64,000 nt of DNA, taken from contig BRXU01000007.1 in the NCBI GenBank assembly GCA_030267565.1, positions 2,356,001-2,420,000 of the forward strand, given 5' to 3'. Within the stretch, counting starts at the first letter, position 1; every line of letters begins with the position of its first letter. A program made the position numbers and the translations under genes. The stretch comes from Pleodorina starrii (Eukaryota > Chlorophyta > Chlorophyceae > Chlamydomonadales > Volvocaceae). The notes below the pieces were generated by a model that saw only the letters and a program-made list of their open reading frames with translations, searched no databases and was not told the origin of the DNA. Shown here one piece after another: positions 21,528 to 33,200 of this stretch.

Positions 21528-22419
21528 TTTGTTTAATGCAATCCCGTGCTACCCGTAATAGCTCAGAGAATTGCGTGGTCAAGTCCATTTATGAATAGCT
21601 GCCCTAATTGACCACAGCTGCTGGGGCACATATAACGAACCGATTCAAGGCCAAGCCGTTATGTGAATACCTTTTATGTGCGCGGGAACAGCGCTGGAGC
21701 ATGCGTGCCGTACTATTTTTCGAAATAGTACGACCTATAAGCGCATCGGTCCCTCCCCATGATTCGACACTCCCGAATGAGTTTCTCTGCCGGCTAGTTC
21801 TGCATAAAGTAAGCATGGATCTTGACAAGGCGCTGCTGCTTCTCGACAAGCATTGGCCGGCCGTGCATCCTCAGACAGGTATTTCGTCGGGTCCGGCATT
21901 TCGTTTGAGTGGGCCGGGGACTCAATAGAGTGGGTTGATCAATAGAGTGTGGGGCTTGATGCTATGAGTGGGCCGTGGACTCAATGTTGAGTCTAAAACA
22001 CCAGACGCAGACTAAGTCTGACATCTTGACGCAAAAGCAGACGCAGGCCTCCTCCTTCGCCACCGCCTCTTTCGCCTCCGCCTCCTCGTCCTCCTCGTCC
22101 TCCTCCTCCGGGGCGTTGCGGCAACAGTGCGACCTCCGCCAAAGTCGCGCCACGCGTCCTCTCACGCATCTCCGTCCACGAACCCCGCGCCTGTCCCTAG
22201 CTTTTGGGGCCTCATCCAGGCCGGGGCCCCCGCCGGCTACCCGAGCCACCCTCGGCGCGATGTCCGTAACGTACGGCTTTGACGAACGTTCACCGAACAT
22301 TCAGTGAACGTTCCCCGTGACTGTTCGCTGAACATTCAGTGAACGTTCAGTGAACGTTCAGTCACCAGTCGTTCACGTTGTGAACGGAAACACCCGCCCT
22401 TACCGTAAGTAGTGGTGTT
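21528..22419 (-). repeat. Right inverted arm of outer element
   Basis: Reverse-complement partner of 15355-16241, including the complement of the same acidic open frame (21962-22300, minus). The few mismatches between arms suggest either recent formation or homogenisation. Confidence 0.9.
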
Positions 22420-23007
22420 GCCCATAGGCTGGGGAATAACATTAGCAGAGCACGGTTGTCGGTTGGGCCTTGGCTGCTACCTGCGCCGGAACAACGGCCT
22501 GTGGCACCACGCGGCGCGCACCGTGTGTAATCGCTGCTGGGAAACGACTTACTCAGTTGTTTCTCATTCGAGGTACAACTGCGTGTATCGGTAACTGATC
22601 TTACAATTTCACGCGAAACATGCAATGCATCTGTGTGTGTCATTTGCAACTGCCTCGGTTGTCTTCGGTTGCATCAACAACTGCCTCGACGAGGCTCGGA
22701 ACTCGGTTGGACGTGACACGGTCTCGTCCGCCTGAAGCGACTCGATAATACTGAGAGCTCCCTGAGAGATAGTAAACTACAAGTAGCTAAATACATACTG
22801 CAACTATTGTTTTGCGGACCCGAATTTTGGCGTAGATATACAAAAAAAAGTCGCGAGTCGCGACCAACGACTGCCCCACCTGATCTGCAAAGCACGCATC
22901 GCAAGCAAGCTCCAGAAATTCTGGCTGCAGATTAAAAAATTATACATATTTACTGATAGTGTTAACTTGTTCGGCGCGCGGCCAAACGTGCGGAGGCGGA
23001 AACCGCC
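22420..23007 (+). promoter_or_regulatory. 5' flank and probable promoter of the GT49 gene
   Basis: Spacer between the transposon complex and the start codon at 23008. An AT-rich run with TTATACATATTTA at about 22941-22953, some 60 bp upstream of the ATG, is the best core-promoter candidate. The start context is ACCGCCATGC. No other gene is supported. Confidence 0.4.
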
Positions 23008-26000
23008 ATGCTCTGTGCCGGCGAGTCGTCGAAGCAAGGACGGCTCCTCTTGTGGGGCTGCTTCGGGCTGCTTCTAGGGTAGGTACTTTTGTGCATTCAT
23101 ATTGCTTCTGAAAACGTGCGCGTTGTTTCGTTGTCATAACCGTTGGCAACGGGCCAATTTTCGATCCCCCACAGGTTGGTGAGCAGCACTGACAGCGCTG
23201 GTCCCGGCGAGGTTTTGAAGGCGTGCTGGAACGAGCATTACAATGCAACTCCTTCCAGATTTGCAGATTGGCTTGCGGGCCGGCCTGCTCGGTAAGGCGC
23301 GGCACGTGCTGCCTCGTGCTGTGAGGTGGTGGATGGCCGCAAGGCGCCGCACGCGCCGTGAGGTTGTGGACGGTTGCTTCCGAAGGGGCTTCGTAGCCCT
23401 TCACCGCCCGATTAGCCTCTCCAACGGCGGCATCCCTGGGCGCCGGCTTTATCGGACATTGACCTTGCAACGCCGGCCCCAGTTCATCCAATTCGAAGGG
23501 GCCCGAAGCGCCCGTTGGCAGCTTCTATTGCTCTGCCTCAAGTGGGCCCCTGCCCCTCTCCACGGTTGCTCGCCCCTTCTTGCGCCCACTCGCCCATGCA
23601 CCCACCCGCGCAATATTTCCTTTCATGAGCGGCTTGTTGTTGCTTTTTCCGTAATACTCACTGTTTAAAGGGGCCGCCTGTAAACAAACACAGTAATTGC
23701 AATGATGGAATGTGGTGTGTCTAAACAGTTTTGGCCTGAGTCGACCTCAGTGGAGGGGCCTTACGATTGGTTGCCTAGAGCCAGGCGGCTCCCCCTAGCG
23801 TGCCCAATGTACGGGTCTCCCGGCATACATCCTCCACACACACACTAATCGATGTTGGCGCTCTGTGCTTCACCAAGACACTGATTCCGATGTGCGCAGG
23901 TTGTACCTGGTGGAGACGTGGTGGTCAAATCGCAGCAGCGGCCTGCCCCTGACCCTCTTCACCATGGCATCCCTGGACCGTCTGCCCATGCTTGAGGCGA
24001 TGTGAGTTCCTTTCCTTTCTGCCCGTCCAGACTGGCTATCTCCACTCCTCTTGGTTGAACTATGCTGGCCCTTCTCACTGTGCGGCGCAACCGGAGACCC
24101 CGTATTCACAGCTCACGGTACCCTTGGAATGTACCCAGAACTTTTGTGCTGGGTACATTCCGAGGGGTATATAGCACACTGTGACAACAAGAAGAACAAC
24201 AGCAGCAGCTTGATTGCGTGCCAGCCTGTCCTTCTGACGCCCTGACTCGGGGCGGTCGCCCAGTCAGGCCGGACAGGGCTCTCTGCCGTGACAGCAGATG
24301 CGCGGGTTTGGACAATTGGAGGGTCACCCGGAGCCGCCATTTTGCGCTGTCGCCCCCCATGTTGGCTTCCGGAGGCGGGCGCTCAGGACACACGCTTTCA
24401 TGCGAAAAGTTATAGGAGTCCCATTCTGGTGGCAACGTCTGTTCAAACAGTGGTGTTTCCTATCGCCGCAGGTGCCGCGGGTACATGGGGCCCATCTCGG
24501 CGGCGGTATACCTGCCACTGCTGGCAGGGACCAACGCTTCGCACCTCACAGGGACCAACGCCTCGCACCTCACCGGCGCGGCGGCGGCGGCGGCAGCAAC
24601 GGCAGCGGAGTCCCCCCAGGGCGGCGCAGGCGGCCCTGCAGAGCCGCTCCCCGAAGGCGCGACGGCGGCATCCGCTGCGGACCTCATACTCCGGGAGCAT
24701 GGCGAGCAGATCAGCAGTGCACGCGCAAAGCTGCAGGTGAGAGCTGAAGATAGCGTCTACATGGTGTTGGGGCATGGGGCGAACCGCCTTCTCCTCCTAT
24801 GGCGCTGCGGACACTTCCCCGACAGTGTCCGCGCTAGGGGTTTGCTTGTTAGGGCGCGTGTTGCACGACATACCGCAAAACACGGGTCTCCACCGCGCGC
24901 CCGTACAGACCGTACTCCAGTTGCTTGGGCGTGCCTGACAGATCCACCACTGACCCACGGGTCAGGTCCCTGATGGCCAGCCACCCATTTCCAAATCCAC
25001 CACTTTCACTTCCCTACCGCAGCAATCATCACCCCCCACCACCACCAGCATCACCACCATAGGCACTGCCCATCATCCCAACAGCACCACCTACCCGCCA
25101 TTACCCTTACCGTAAAACCTTACCGTTACCCTCTACCCTTCACTTCAAACAACACAACGCTGAACAACGCAGGCGTTCTTTGAGCGGATGGACGCGCTCC
25201 GCGCCGCGGACGGCTCCGTGTGCCAGCTGGCCCTGACCCTGTTTGCGGAGCGCACAAGCGATCCCCAGCTGGCCGCCATCATGCCCACCAACGCGATGCG
25301 CAACGCCGCGGGCCTGGCGGCGCAGACGCCCCTGGCGGCCATGCTTGATGCGGACCTGGGCGTCAGCGCCGGCCTCAACACCCTCGTCAACAACGAGACA
25401 TGGTGGGTTGGAGGCATTTGGACAGGGCCTGGAGCCGTCTGTGACAACCATGTTACGGTACGTCCACAACCACCTCCGGCGTCCGACCCCTCTCGTTCGG
25501 TCGCTTCTTCCCCTGACACCCTGCAGGATCCAGCATATCCTAAGGGAGACGTCCGCGCAGCGACCGGCCCTGTGTGTGCCGCCTGCATTCGAGGCCAACC
25601 CGCGGCTCGACAACGAAACGGCCCACCGAGTGACTCACGTCGCGCTGGCAGGCACGTACGGCAGGGTGTGTGCGGCAACACGTACGACTAGGCGCGCGCT
25701 CGGGCAGGCCCCCTTCTGGGAGGAAGGTCGCACATGAAGGGTCTCTCGTCTTCTCAACGACGTTGGAGACTCTTGATGGCAGGAATGGCACCTGGAATTG
25801 TGCAGGTGGCGGTTTTTTCTCGGTGTACGGCCATCAGCCCCTCACCCATACGGCAATGAAATTTGGGTCGCGGACCGGGACCCATTAGAAAGCTACGGCC
25901 GACCGTGCTCCATTCAGGCGTTTGACTTTCCCTTGCCCTGTCCCGCCGCGCGCGCATGCTCGTAATGCAGGATCCAAGTCTGACGTGGCGGCTCTGTGGC

Positions 26001-27782
26001 GAAATGCGACGCTCAAGGTGTTTCACGTGGACGCCTGTCGGTCCTGCCACCGGCCCTTCAACCACGCGCACTGGTCACTCTCGCCTTCGCCGTACATCGT
26101 CGAATTCCAGCGGAACTTCGAGCCCTGGGGGATCTTGTCCCGGTGAGAGCACTGCGCCCCCGGGAGGTTCCGGCGGGGCCCGCGCCGTACTGTTTCGGTA
26201 CGATCTCCGCACCGCACGGCACACAGCAGGCGCCGTGCTGACCTGCAGGCTGACCCGGCGCCTACCCAACCAGCTGTCCGAAAATGTTTGATCGTCTCCT
26301 CCGGGCTGCTCGCATGTAGTGAAATGTAGCGACTGCTTCCGGAAGCTCGTCTGCCCTTGCCAATGCCGCCCCACTCCCCCTGTGCCTGCGACGCTGCGCA
26401 GGTTCCAAGACCCCGGATACGATGAGGTGAGGCAAATGAGCTGTGCGTGTCGCTGTGTTTAGGGTTTTAGGGATCCTTGGGTTTTTGCACCAGTGCACCA
26501 GTGCACTCCCGCGGGTGGGTGGCGGGAAATTGGGTTAAGGGCCGTGATTTAAAGTGTCGTGTGGGGACCGCGGGGAACTTGGGTCTCTTCTTGTGCCCCG
26601 GGCGGGGAGTCCAGCGGCCTGTGCGGTCCGTTGCTGTCCATTGCTTGCGCTCTGCTATGCTAATCCCACACTGCTATCTTGCCTTTTTTGGCGAGTGCGA
26701 AACCTGAATTGGACGCTGAATCCGTTGCTCGCCCGTATGCGTCCCGGTACCATCTTGCAGCGGTTTCGGGGCTGGTGCTTCGATAAGATGCAGCATGTGG
26801 AATCGCTGGCACGTCTGAAGGACTTCCGGTTTGTGGTCTTGCCCGACATTTGGCTCGTCCATCGGCCGCACGAAAAGGTCGCGATCGCGAAGCTTCAACA
26901 CCAACACCGCGAAAAGCAACACAACGGCACGAAGACAAGCGAAAAGGTCAACGTTCTTCTGTCGGTGAGTTTCTTCTGCGTTTTTGCGGTTATCTGCCTG
27001 TTGACTTGGTTGTTGTTGGGACTTGGGAGACGGGCTTGGAATGCGGCAAGAGAAGCAGCTAAAACGATGGCCATGGAGACCTGCGTCACATACGAACGTA
27101 CGTACGTACGATGGGCAGCGAACGGACGGGACGTATGACAGCCGCCGCACTGTCGCAGCCCGTTATCGCTGTCTCCGGTACGCGATGCCCTGGGAGGCAA
27201 CAGGTGGCCAAATTTGGGCGTGTTGTTCAGTCCACTACTACTTTGTAGCATTTTGGACCGTCGTGGCCAAAGGCAGCATCCGCGCTGCGTAACCTTGGCG
27301 CGCATCGGAGCAAGTTAATAGCCATCAATCAGGAACCCAACGAGCCGCGCGTATGTTAAAGAGCTGCGAACAGCTGCAAACTTACCTCTTGGCGATTATG
27401 ACGCCCTTCACAGGTGGACCTACGTGAAGCCGGGGACGTGTCGCCCCCTCGATTACCTAATAAAGCACCCTGTCGTCGTCGTTGTTGTTATTATGTAGTT
27501 GTTGTATTACATTGGGCTCTAGACCCTGGGAAATAACTGCTGAAGCACTGCGCACCCGCACCACCGCGTACCCCGCTGCAGACGGTGCGCCTCCCGGACG
27601 GCCGCTCGGCGACCGCCTACAAGCACTACACCTCCTACGTGCACGCGCTGATGCGGAGGGAGCGTGCGGCGCTGTCGGCGGGGGACGGCTACGCGCCGCA
27701 GCTGAACCCGCAACTGGCGCACTGCCGCTCGGCGCTGCCCTGGTGGCAACGGCCGCAGCGGCAACAGCAGCGCCAGGGCTGA
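23008..27782 (+). CDS. LARGE-like glycosyltransferase, family GT49
   Basis: Ten exons join in frame to 503 residues: 23008-23078, 23175-23291, 23900-24001, 24472-24736, 25173-25402, 25527-25651, 25971-26142, 26402-26426, 26761-26964, 27582-27782. Residues 1-26 hold a short hydrophobic signal or anchor (LLLWGCFGLLLG), fitting a Golgi type II enzyme. The catalytic domain shows LPLTLFTMASLDRLPMLEAM, GPISAAVYLP, MPTNAMRNAAGLAAQTP, then the DxD metal site LDADLGVS (Asp244, Asp246), PAFEANPRLDNETAHRV, HWSLSPSPYIVEFQRNFEPW and GYDERFRGWCFDKM. These are GT49 (LARGE C-domain/B4GAT1-type) motifs, enzymes that transfer a sugar to a glycan or glycoprotein; the substrate here is unknown. Two tandem NASHLT units (about 24531-24578) add N-glycosylation sequons. 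The intron after 25651 has a GC donor, chosen because only it keeps the frame and restores the AGSK junction. The 25-nt exon 26402-26426 is also inferred from frame and motif. Confidence 0.88.
26457..26472 (+). repeat. Two telomere-type repeats inside intron
   Basis: GTTTAGGGTTTTAGGG, about two units of the Chlamydomonas-type telomeric repeat TTTTAGGG, in an intron of the GT49 gene. Too short to exclude chance. Confidence 0.4.
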
Positions 27783-28270
27783 CCGGGAAACCGCGCTGTA
27801 GGTGTGCGGCGGGCCCCCCTGCGCAGGGGGGCAGATTTGCTCGGCCGGTCCGCTGTCTGTTCGTCGCTTCGGGGATGGGGACAGCGCGGCTTGATGCTCG
27901 AGATACCGTATATGTGGTTTCGGGGCCCCAGGTGACCTTTCTGGTGGTGTTCCTGGCAGTCTGCCCTTCTGGAAGCGCATTTGCCAAAGATGGGCTCGTC
28001 GTGATAAGTCGGTCATGAGAGGTTGCTTCGTGACAAAGTCTGACGCTTCACGCATTTTGCCGGACTCCAGGAGCCCGATGCACCACCCACCGCGTACAGC
28101 ACACCGCAACGGAGCCGCGCGCAGAGACGTGGTGCAGTGGCTGGGTGTCGGTTGTGTGTCATCACTCACTCATCATCACGCTGAGCTGCCGGCCGGGATT
28201 CCGACCCGGACAAGGTACGCGCACCAAAGTTTCGCGGGGGTGCCAGAATGGCGCCGCCCTCTGGTCGAGG

Positions 28271-28275
28271 TGTAA
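28271..28275 (+). terminator. TGTAA polyadenylation signal, GT49 gene
   Basis: TGTAA about 490 bp after the stop codon, in the sense orientation; it is the usual signal of chlamydomonad nuclear genes, with cleavage expected 10-20 bases downstream. Confidence 0.55.
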
Positions 28276-28289
28276 ATAGCACGTCTCCA

Positions 28290-30238
28290 ATCCCCCAGAC
28301 AGCATGGCCCCCAAACACTGTGCCGCGTGAAGCGCCGGCCCCCGCCCATACTTACAGACCCCGACAAAAAATTATGGGGCAGCTTCCTCCCGAAGCGCCT
28401 CATTGGAACCGCCCGCTGCTCATTTGAATTGCCGCTCGGCCAGCATACACCCAGAAATAACAGTGTGAGGGCGCTCCGCCCTTCTCCAGCTTCCAAACGG
28501 ATGCCAGCCCAACTGGTCCTCCCCACCAGCCGCCGTCTTGCTCGCTCGCGGTCGGGCAGCGAGCTGCCGCGACGGGATCACCACACCACCACCGCCATAG
28601 CCAAGGCCAGCGCCGCACCACCACCATCGGCACCGCAGGGACAGAAAGGACACCTGTCAGCTCTCCCCACATAATCGTCTTTTGAGTTTTTTGGGGTTTT
28701 TCAAGGGCAAACCATGTCCGCCTGTCCGCTCCGGTAGTTCTGCCGCCGATTGGCGACGTCCGTCGACACGGAAGCCATCTGTCCGCCCCCTCGAGCGACT
28801 CAGGGAAGTTGTCCGTCACGCCGCCACGCAGGACGCAACACATCCCGTTCGCAGCCTGCGCGTCATGAAGCTTCGGGTCGGTCGGTCACCGCTCGGACTG
28901 CCGCTCATGTGTCCACACGACTACAGCAGTAATCGCCGACCGGGCCAACCTAGCAGGAGCAGCAGCGGCAAGTCTCAAGGAGTGAAAGAAGCCCGAACAG
29001 TGACGGACGAGATCGCAGCCTCCGCAATGGCAAACAATCAACCACAGAAAACACGCACAGGGAACGGAGAAGGTAAGAAAACAGAGAAGAGACGGAAAGA
29101 CACATTTTTTTGCGCGAACACACTCGTCCGAAATCATAGGAACCGCGTGATGCACTGTACGAAGACAACGGCCTCCTTTCTTGATTATCCGACAACCCCG
29201 AAAGTTCAGCCCAGCCGAATCATAAATAGCTCTTAGAGATGTCGGCAAGGCGAAGGTCAGCATGGAGTAAAGTGAAAGCCCAGGATAGCCATTCGCATTC
29301 GTCCGGCCAATGCACAGCGCTGGGGCACATTCATCGAGGCGCGGCGACGCTCCGAAACGTCCCTCTCTATCGGATTCATCCAGCGCCCCAAACAACGGTG
29401 TACGCTACAGACACCCTGACAGCTGGTCAGACGGTCGATAGAGAAAGCCACCCAACCCTCCAGCAAAATCGGCATGCACTGAAACAAGCAGACACGCAGG
29501 CACAGGCAGTCAGACAGGCAGGTTAAGTACGGCAGGCCGTTGACTTAAGGACGCTCATCTCCGCATATATGCAGGGCGCGTGTCATGCAACAGTGCAAGT
29601 GTGCATCAGCTTCAGCGGCACACTACCGCCACACACACACCCAAGCCGTGGGAAGAAGAGATGCCGGCAGAGCACAGCCAGCCGAAACGGACAGCGGCCA
29701 TTCGCGGGTCCGCCCGCGACCGCCCCTGGGTCCAGGCCGTCGTGGCAGGGTTGCCCATACAATCATATAACAGCCAATGAAATGCCCGTGCCCCCTCGCC
29801 GCGCGCACTCGCTGTACTCTTCTTTTAAAATGCCCCCTGCGGACCCCCCGCGAACTCCCTGTACCATTTCCAAACGCATAAAAGCAATGCGCGTCAGCCC
29901 TTGGGCGCTCACGGGCAACGCGGAGCGGCAGAGCGATGCGACCGATGCGCTGTGCTGTGATGCACTTGCAAGCCCCCACAGGCGAATGCCCTCCCACTCT
30001 CGCCCCGCTCGGTGCTGATTACTAATAATAATCAGTGTCGTATGGCTCCGTATCCCCTCCCACCATTCGTCCTCTTGGCTTCCCTCCATCGACGCTGCCC
30101 AAGGTTGTGGCCCCCTAGCCCCGGCCCCCCTGGCCCAGCTCCAAGCGGGCACGCCCCTACAGGACATAGGGCTATGGTCGCTTTGGTTGGCCTCAGGTGG
30201 TGACGTGATGCACACGTGGCCGGGCGTCCGCCTGGCCG
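28290..30238. other. Convergent spacer between GT49 and kinase genes
   Basis: It must hold the 3' UTR of the minus-strand kinase. The nearest minus-strand TGTAA is at 28352-28356, which would make a 1.9 kb UTR, so the true signal is unclear. Several open frames (for example 28682-29236 plus) lack motif or splice support. No gene called. Confidence 0.5.
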
Positions 30239-33200
30239 CTACGGGTGGAACACGACGCCGCCAGGCGACACGACCTCGTGCGATATGACCTGTTGTTGTT
30301 GTTGTTGTTGTTGTTGCTCCGGCACCGGCGGCGCCGGCTGCTGCTCAGGGAACGCCGGGAAGTCCTGTTGAGGCGGGAGACGGGGACAGCCAAAAGCCGG
30401 AGTGGAAAAGGCGCACGTCCCTAACCGCTGCCGATTAGCTTTCCACCCCTGCTGCCCCCAACCAACCCCCTACGGTTTGCAAACCCGGATTGCAAGTCCC
30501 GCATTGCCCCGCCCCGCCCCGCCCTGCCGCCTCCACCTCCGCACCTGCTCCGGTGGGAGCTCGTTGAGGATCTCCAGCAGCCGATCCACCACCTGGCAGT
30601 CCGGGGTGGCAGGCCGGGAGGCACAAGTACTGTACTTGAGCAGCACGGCAGACAAAAAGATGGCGGCACTTGTCTACCAATTCTTGTTATCCCAACCACC
30701 TAACGACACACCCTGCAATGCGCCTCAGGTAACACAAAGCAGCTCATGCTAGAGATAGATACATTGCGACCGACCAAGCCAACCCTGTCGCCTCCGTTCC
30801 ATCGCTGCGGTTCCCTCCCTAATAAGAAGCCCCCAGGCCCTCGCAGCACCTGCTGGCTGCTGGGCCGCTGCTTGGGCTCCTGGCACCAGCACTCCTCGAT
30901 CAGCTGGCGCAGCTTGGGGGGACACCGGGCACCCAGCTCAAACAGAGGCGGCCGCAGGCTGCGGTAGGCGACCTGATACGCCACCAGCAGCGGCTTGAGG
31001 CCCTGCCAGGGCCGCTTGCCCGCCAGCATCTCCCACATGATGACACCTGCCCCAGGGGGGGGAGCCGAGAAGCGCAAGTAGCAAAGGTGTAACCGCGGAT
31101 GGCGCAGCGGCGGCTTACAGCAGAGCAGCAGCAGCAGCAGCAACAGCGTCGGGAACATCCGGGAGCAAGGGAGACGCGCGTGCAGCTGCCGTTTGGGATT
31201 AGGAAAAAACCCGGGTGAGGCGAAAGCCGGCTTGCAGCTCGCACAACACAACACAACACCTCGCCACGAGGCACGACCCGCACCCTCCCGCCAGACTAGC
31301 AACGCCCCACCTAGCGCATAAATGTCTGTCCGGTCCGTGACCGATCTTCGCAGGTCGTGCATGTCGGGGTTGTCCATGGACATGAAGCACTCGGGGGCGA
31401 TGTAGGCGGTGGTGCCCGCGTCCAGGTTCTTGGTGCTCAGGTACTCTTTCATCTTGGTGCTGAGGGGAGGGGGGTGAAAGAAAATGGCCCGGGATGAGAG
31501 AACGCGGGGGTGAAAGAGAAGATACCGCAGCGAAGGGACGGAGACGGCGTTAGCGAATGGACGCGGCGCCCGGGCGGCGGGGGGTTGAGCCGGTGCGGAA
31601 ACTGGGGGAGACGCGGGCGGAGTGGCATTTGAAACAGAAATGGACAGCGGCGCCCGGGAAGGAGTGGAGAGGATCGATGGAGTACAACAAGAATTGATCG
31701 CCGCATGCGACCCATGTCCCTGCCAGCCCCAGCCTCCCGCCTTCCCGCGGGGAATCCGCCCGCGGCGGGCCCCTGTAGCCCCCCCGGCATCCAATCAACC
31801 GCAACGGCCCTGGGCCCCAGCCCTCACTGCAATCCGGACGGTATGTTGCGCGGTGACGTTCTCTGTACCAGGCTGCTGGCGCCGCAGGTCCAAGCCCCGG
31901 ACTGCCGTTCTATTCAGGCGCTGGGTTCTGGCTGGGTTCTGATCATCGCTGCCCTCAACTCGCTTTCTGCAGCCCCCCAGGTTCCGCAGGACTCCCCAAC
32001 CCGGGCCGTGTGCATCCGCCGCGCTGCCGGCTCCTCTCACCCTCACCGTGCCAAGCCAAAGTCAGATATCTTGCAGCGCCCCTCCCGGCTCAGCAACACG
32101 TTCGCCGGCTTCAGATCTCTATGCACGATCCTGCGACAACCGGAAATACAGGATGGAGGAGCAACTCGCCGAGGCACGGAATCACGACCATGATGACGAC
32201 CGTCGTGACGACCGTCGTGGTGTCGCCCGACACAGGAGCGCAAGCGGGCCACATGCATGGCCTCGATGGAGGCTCGGTGACGGAGGATTCCGTGCACACA
32301 CACACACACACTGGGGACTGGCGCAGGAAAGTCGATCCCAAACACGACCGGGGAGCGGGGAAGGCGGCACACTCGGCACCGCGCTGTTTCTGCCGTACCT
32401 GGGGTGCAAGTACGACAATCCACACGCAACGTCGAGTGCAAAGTACACCACCTCCCGCACACTCAGCGCGTCGTGTTTCCGCACTTGATGCACGTAAAAG
32501 TCAAGCGTCCCCTGCAGTTCAGCGCCGACGGGGGGCTCTGACGTGAGCCGGGAGCGCCAGCTTAAGAGCATGGGTGCCCTACCACACCCCTACGGTAGGG
32601 GTGAGGTAGGGGCCTTACCCATCATTCGCTCACCCATTCATTTCCTTCGCTGCAATTTCATCTTTGTTAACCACCCACCACTCACCCGTTGATCCATTGA
32701 TGTTCTACTTCATCCCCACCACCTTCACCTGCCTACCCACCCATCCATCCATCCCGTCCACGCACCTCCATCCGTTCCTCCACTAGGAAAATGTGGGGGG
32801 GCTTGAGGCAACCGCCAAAGAGGGTCACGATGTTGGGATGGATGACCTGCGGCGGGCGGTGTTCATTCGGCAGACCAGGGAAGGGCCCAGGGAGGGACGC
32901 GGCTGGGTGTCGACAGATTCCCCTGCTGCCATCTTTCTGCTGTCCCGTTGTCAGGTGTGCACCTGTCACCAGCAGGTGCCGCCACCACCGCCACCGCCAC
33001 CACCACCACCACCACCAGCCCAGCCACCACCGCCACCACCGCCACCACCACCACCACCCCAGCCACGCTGTGGCGGAGGCGCTTCCCGCCATCAGCCCTC
33101 CACCCGATCACTCACCTGCCGAAGTATGTGCAGCTCGTGCATGAGCGCGTTCATGTCCTCCTGCGGGAACAATGTGGGAACACACACACACACACTGCGT

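Larger units (their letters stand above)
15355..22419. mobile_element. Nested transposon complex with long inverted arms
   Basis: The outer limits are inverted copies of AACACCACTACTTACGG (15355 onward; complement ending at 22419). The left arm 15355-16241 is repeated in reverse at 21528-22419 with only a few mismatches. An additional partial inverted unit (16755-16889 joined to 21392-21527) lies inside the right arm. Without the 4.5 kb insertion at 16890-21388 the element would be about 2.6 kb. No transposase was recognised in the arms. The flanks do not show an obvious target-site duplication, so a class is not assigned. The alternative is a non-transposon inverted duplication. Confidence 0.75.

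Noticed and set aside
26457..26472. Interstitial telomere or former chromosome end
   Set aside because: Only about two TTTTAGGG units inside a normal intron of a collinear gene; chance is sufficient.
28682..29236. 184-residue plus-strand open frame between the GT49 and kinase genes
   Set aside because: No recognisable domain, no splice structure, Arg/Lys/Ser-rich composition and a position in the likely 3' UTR zone.
32979..33059. Polyproline coding exon
   Set aside because: A CCA/CCG microsatellite within an intron whose flanking exons join in frame without it.
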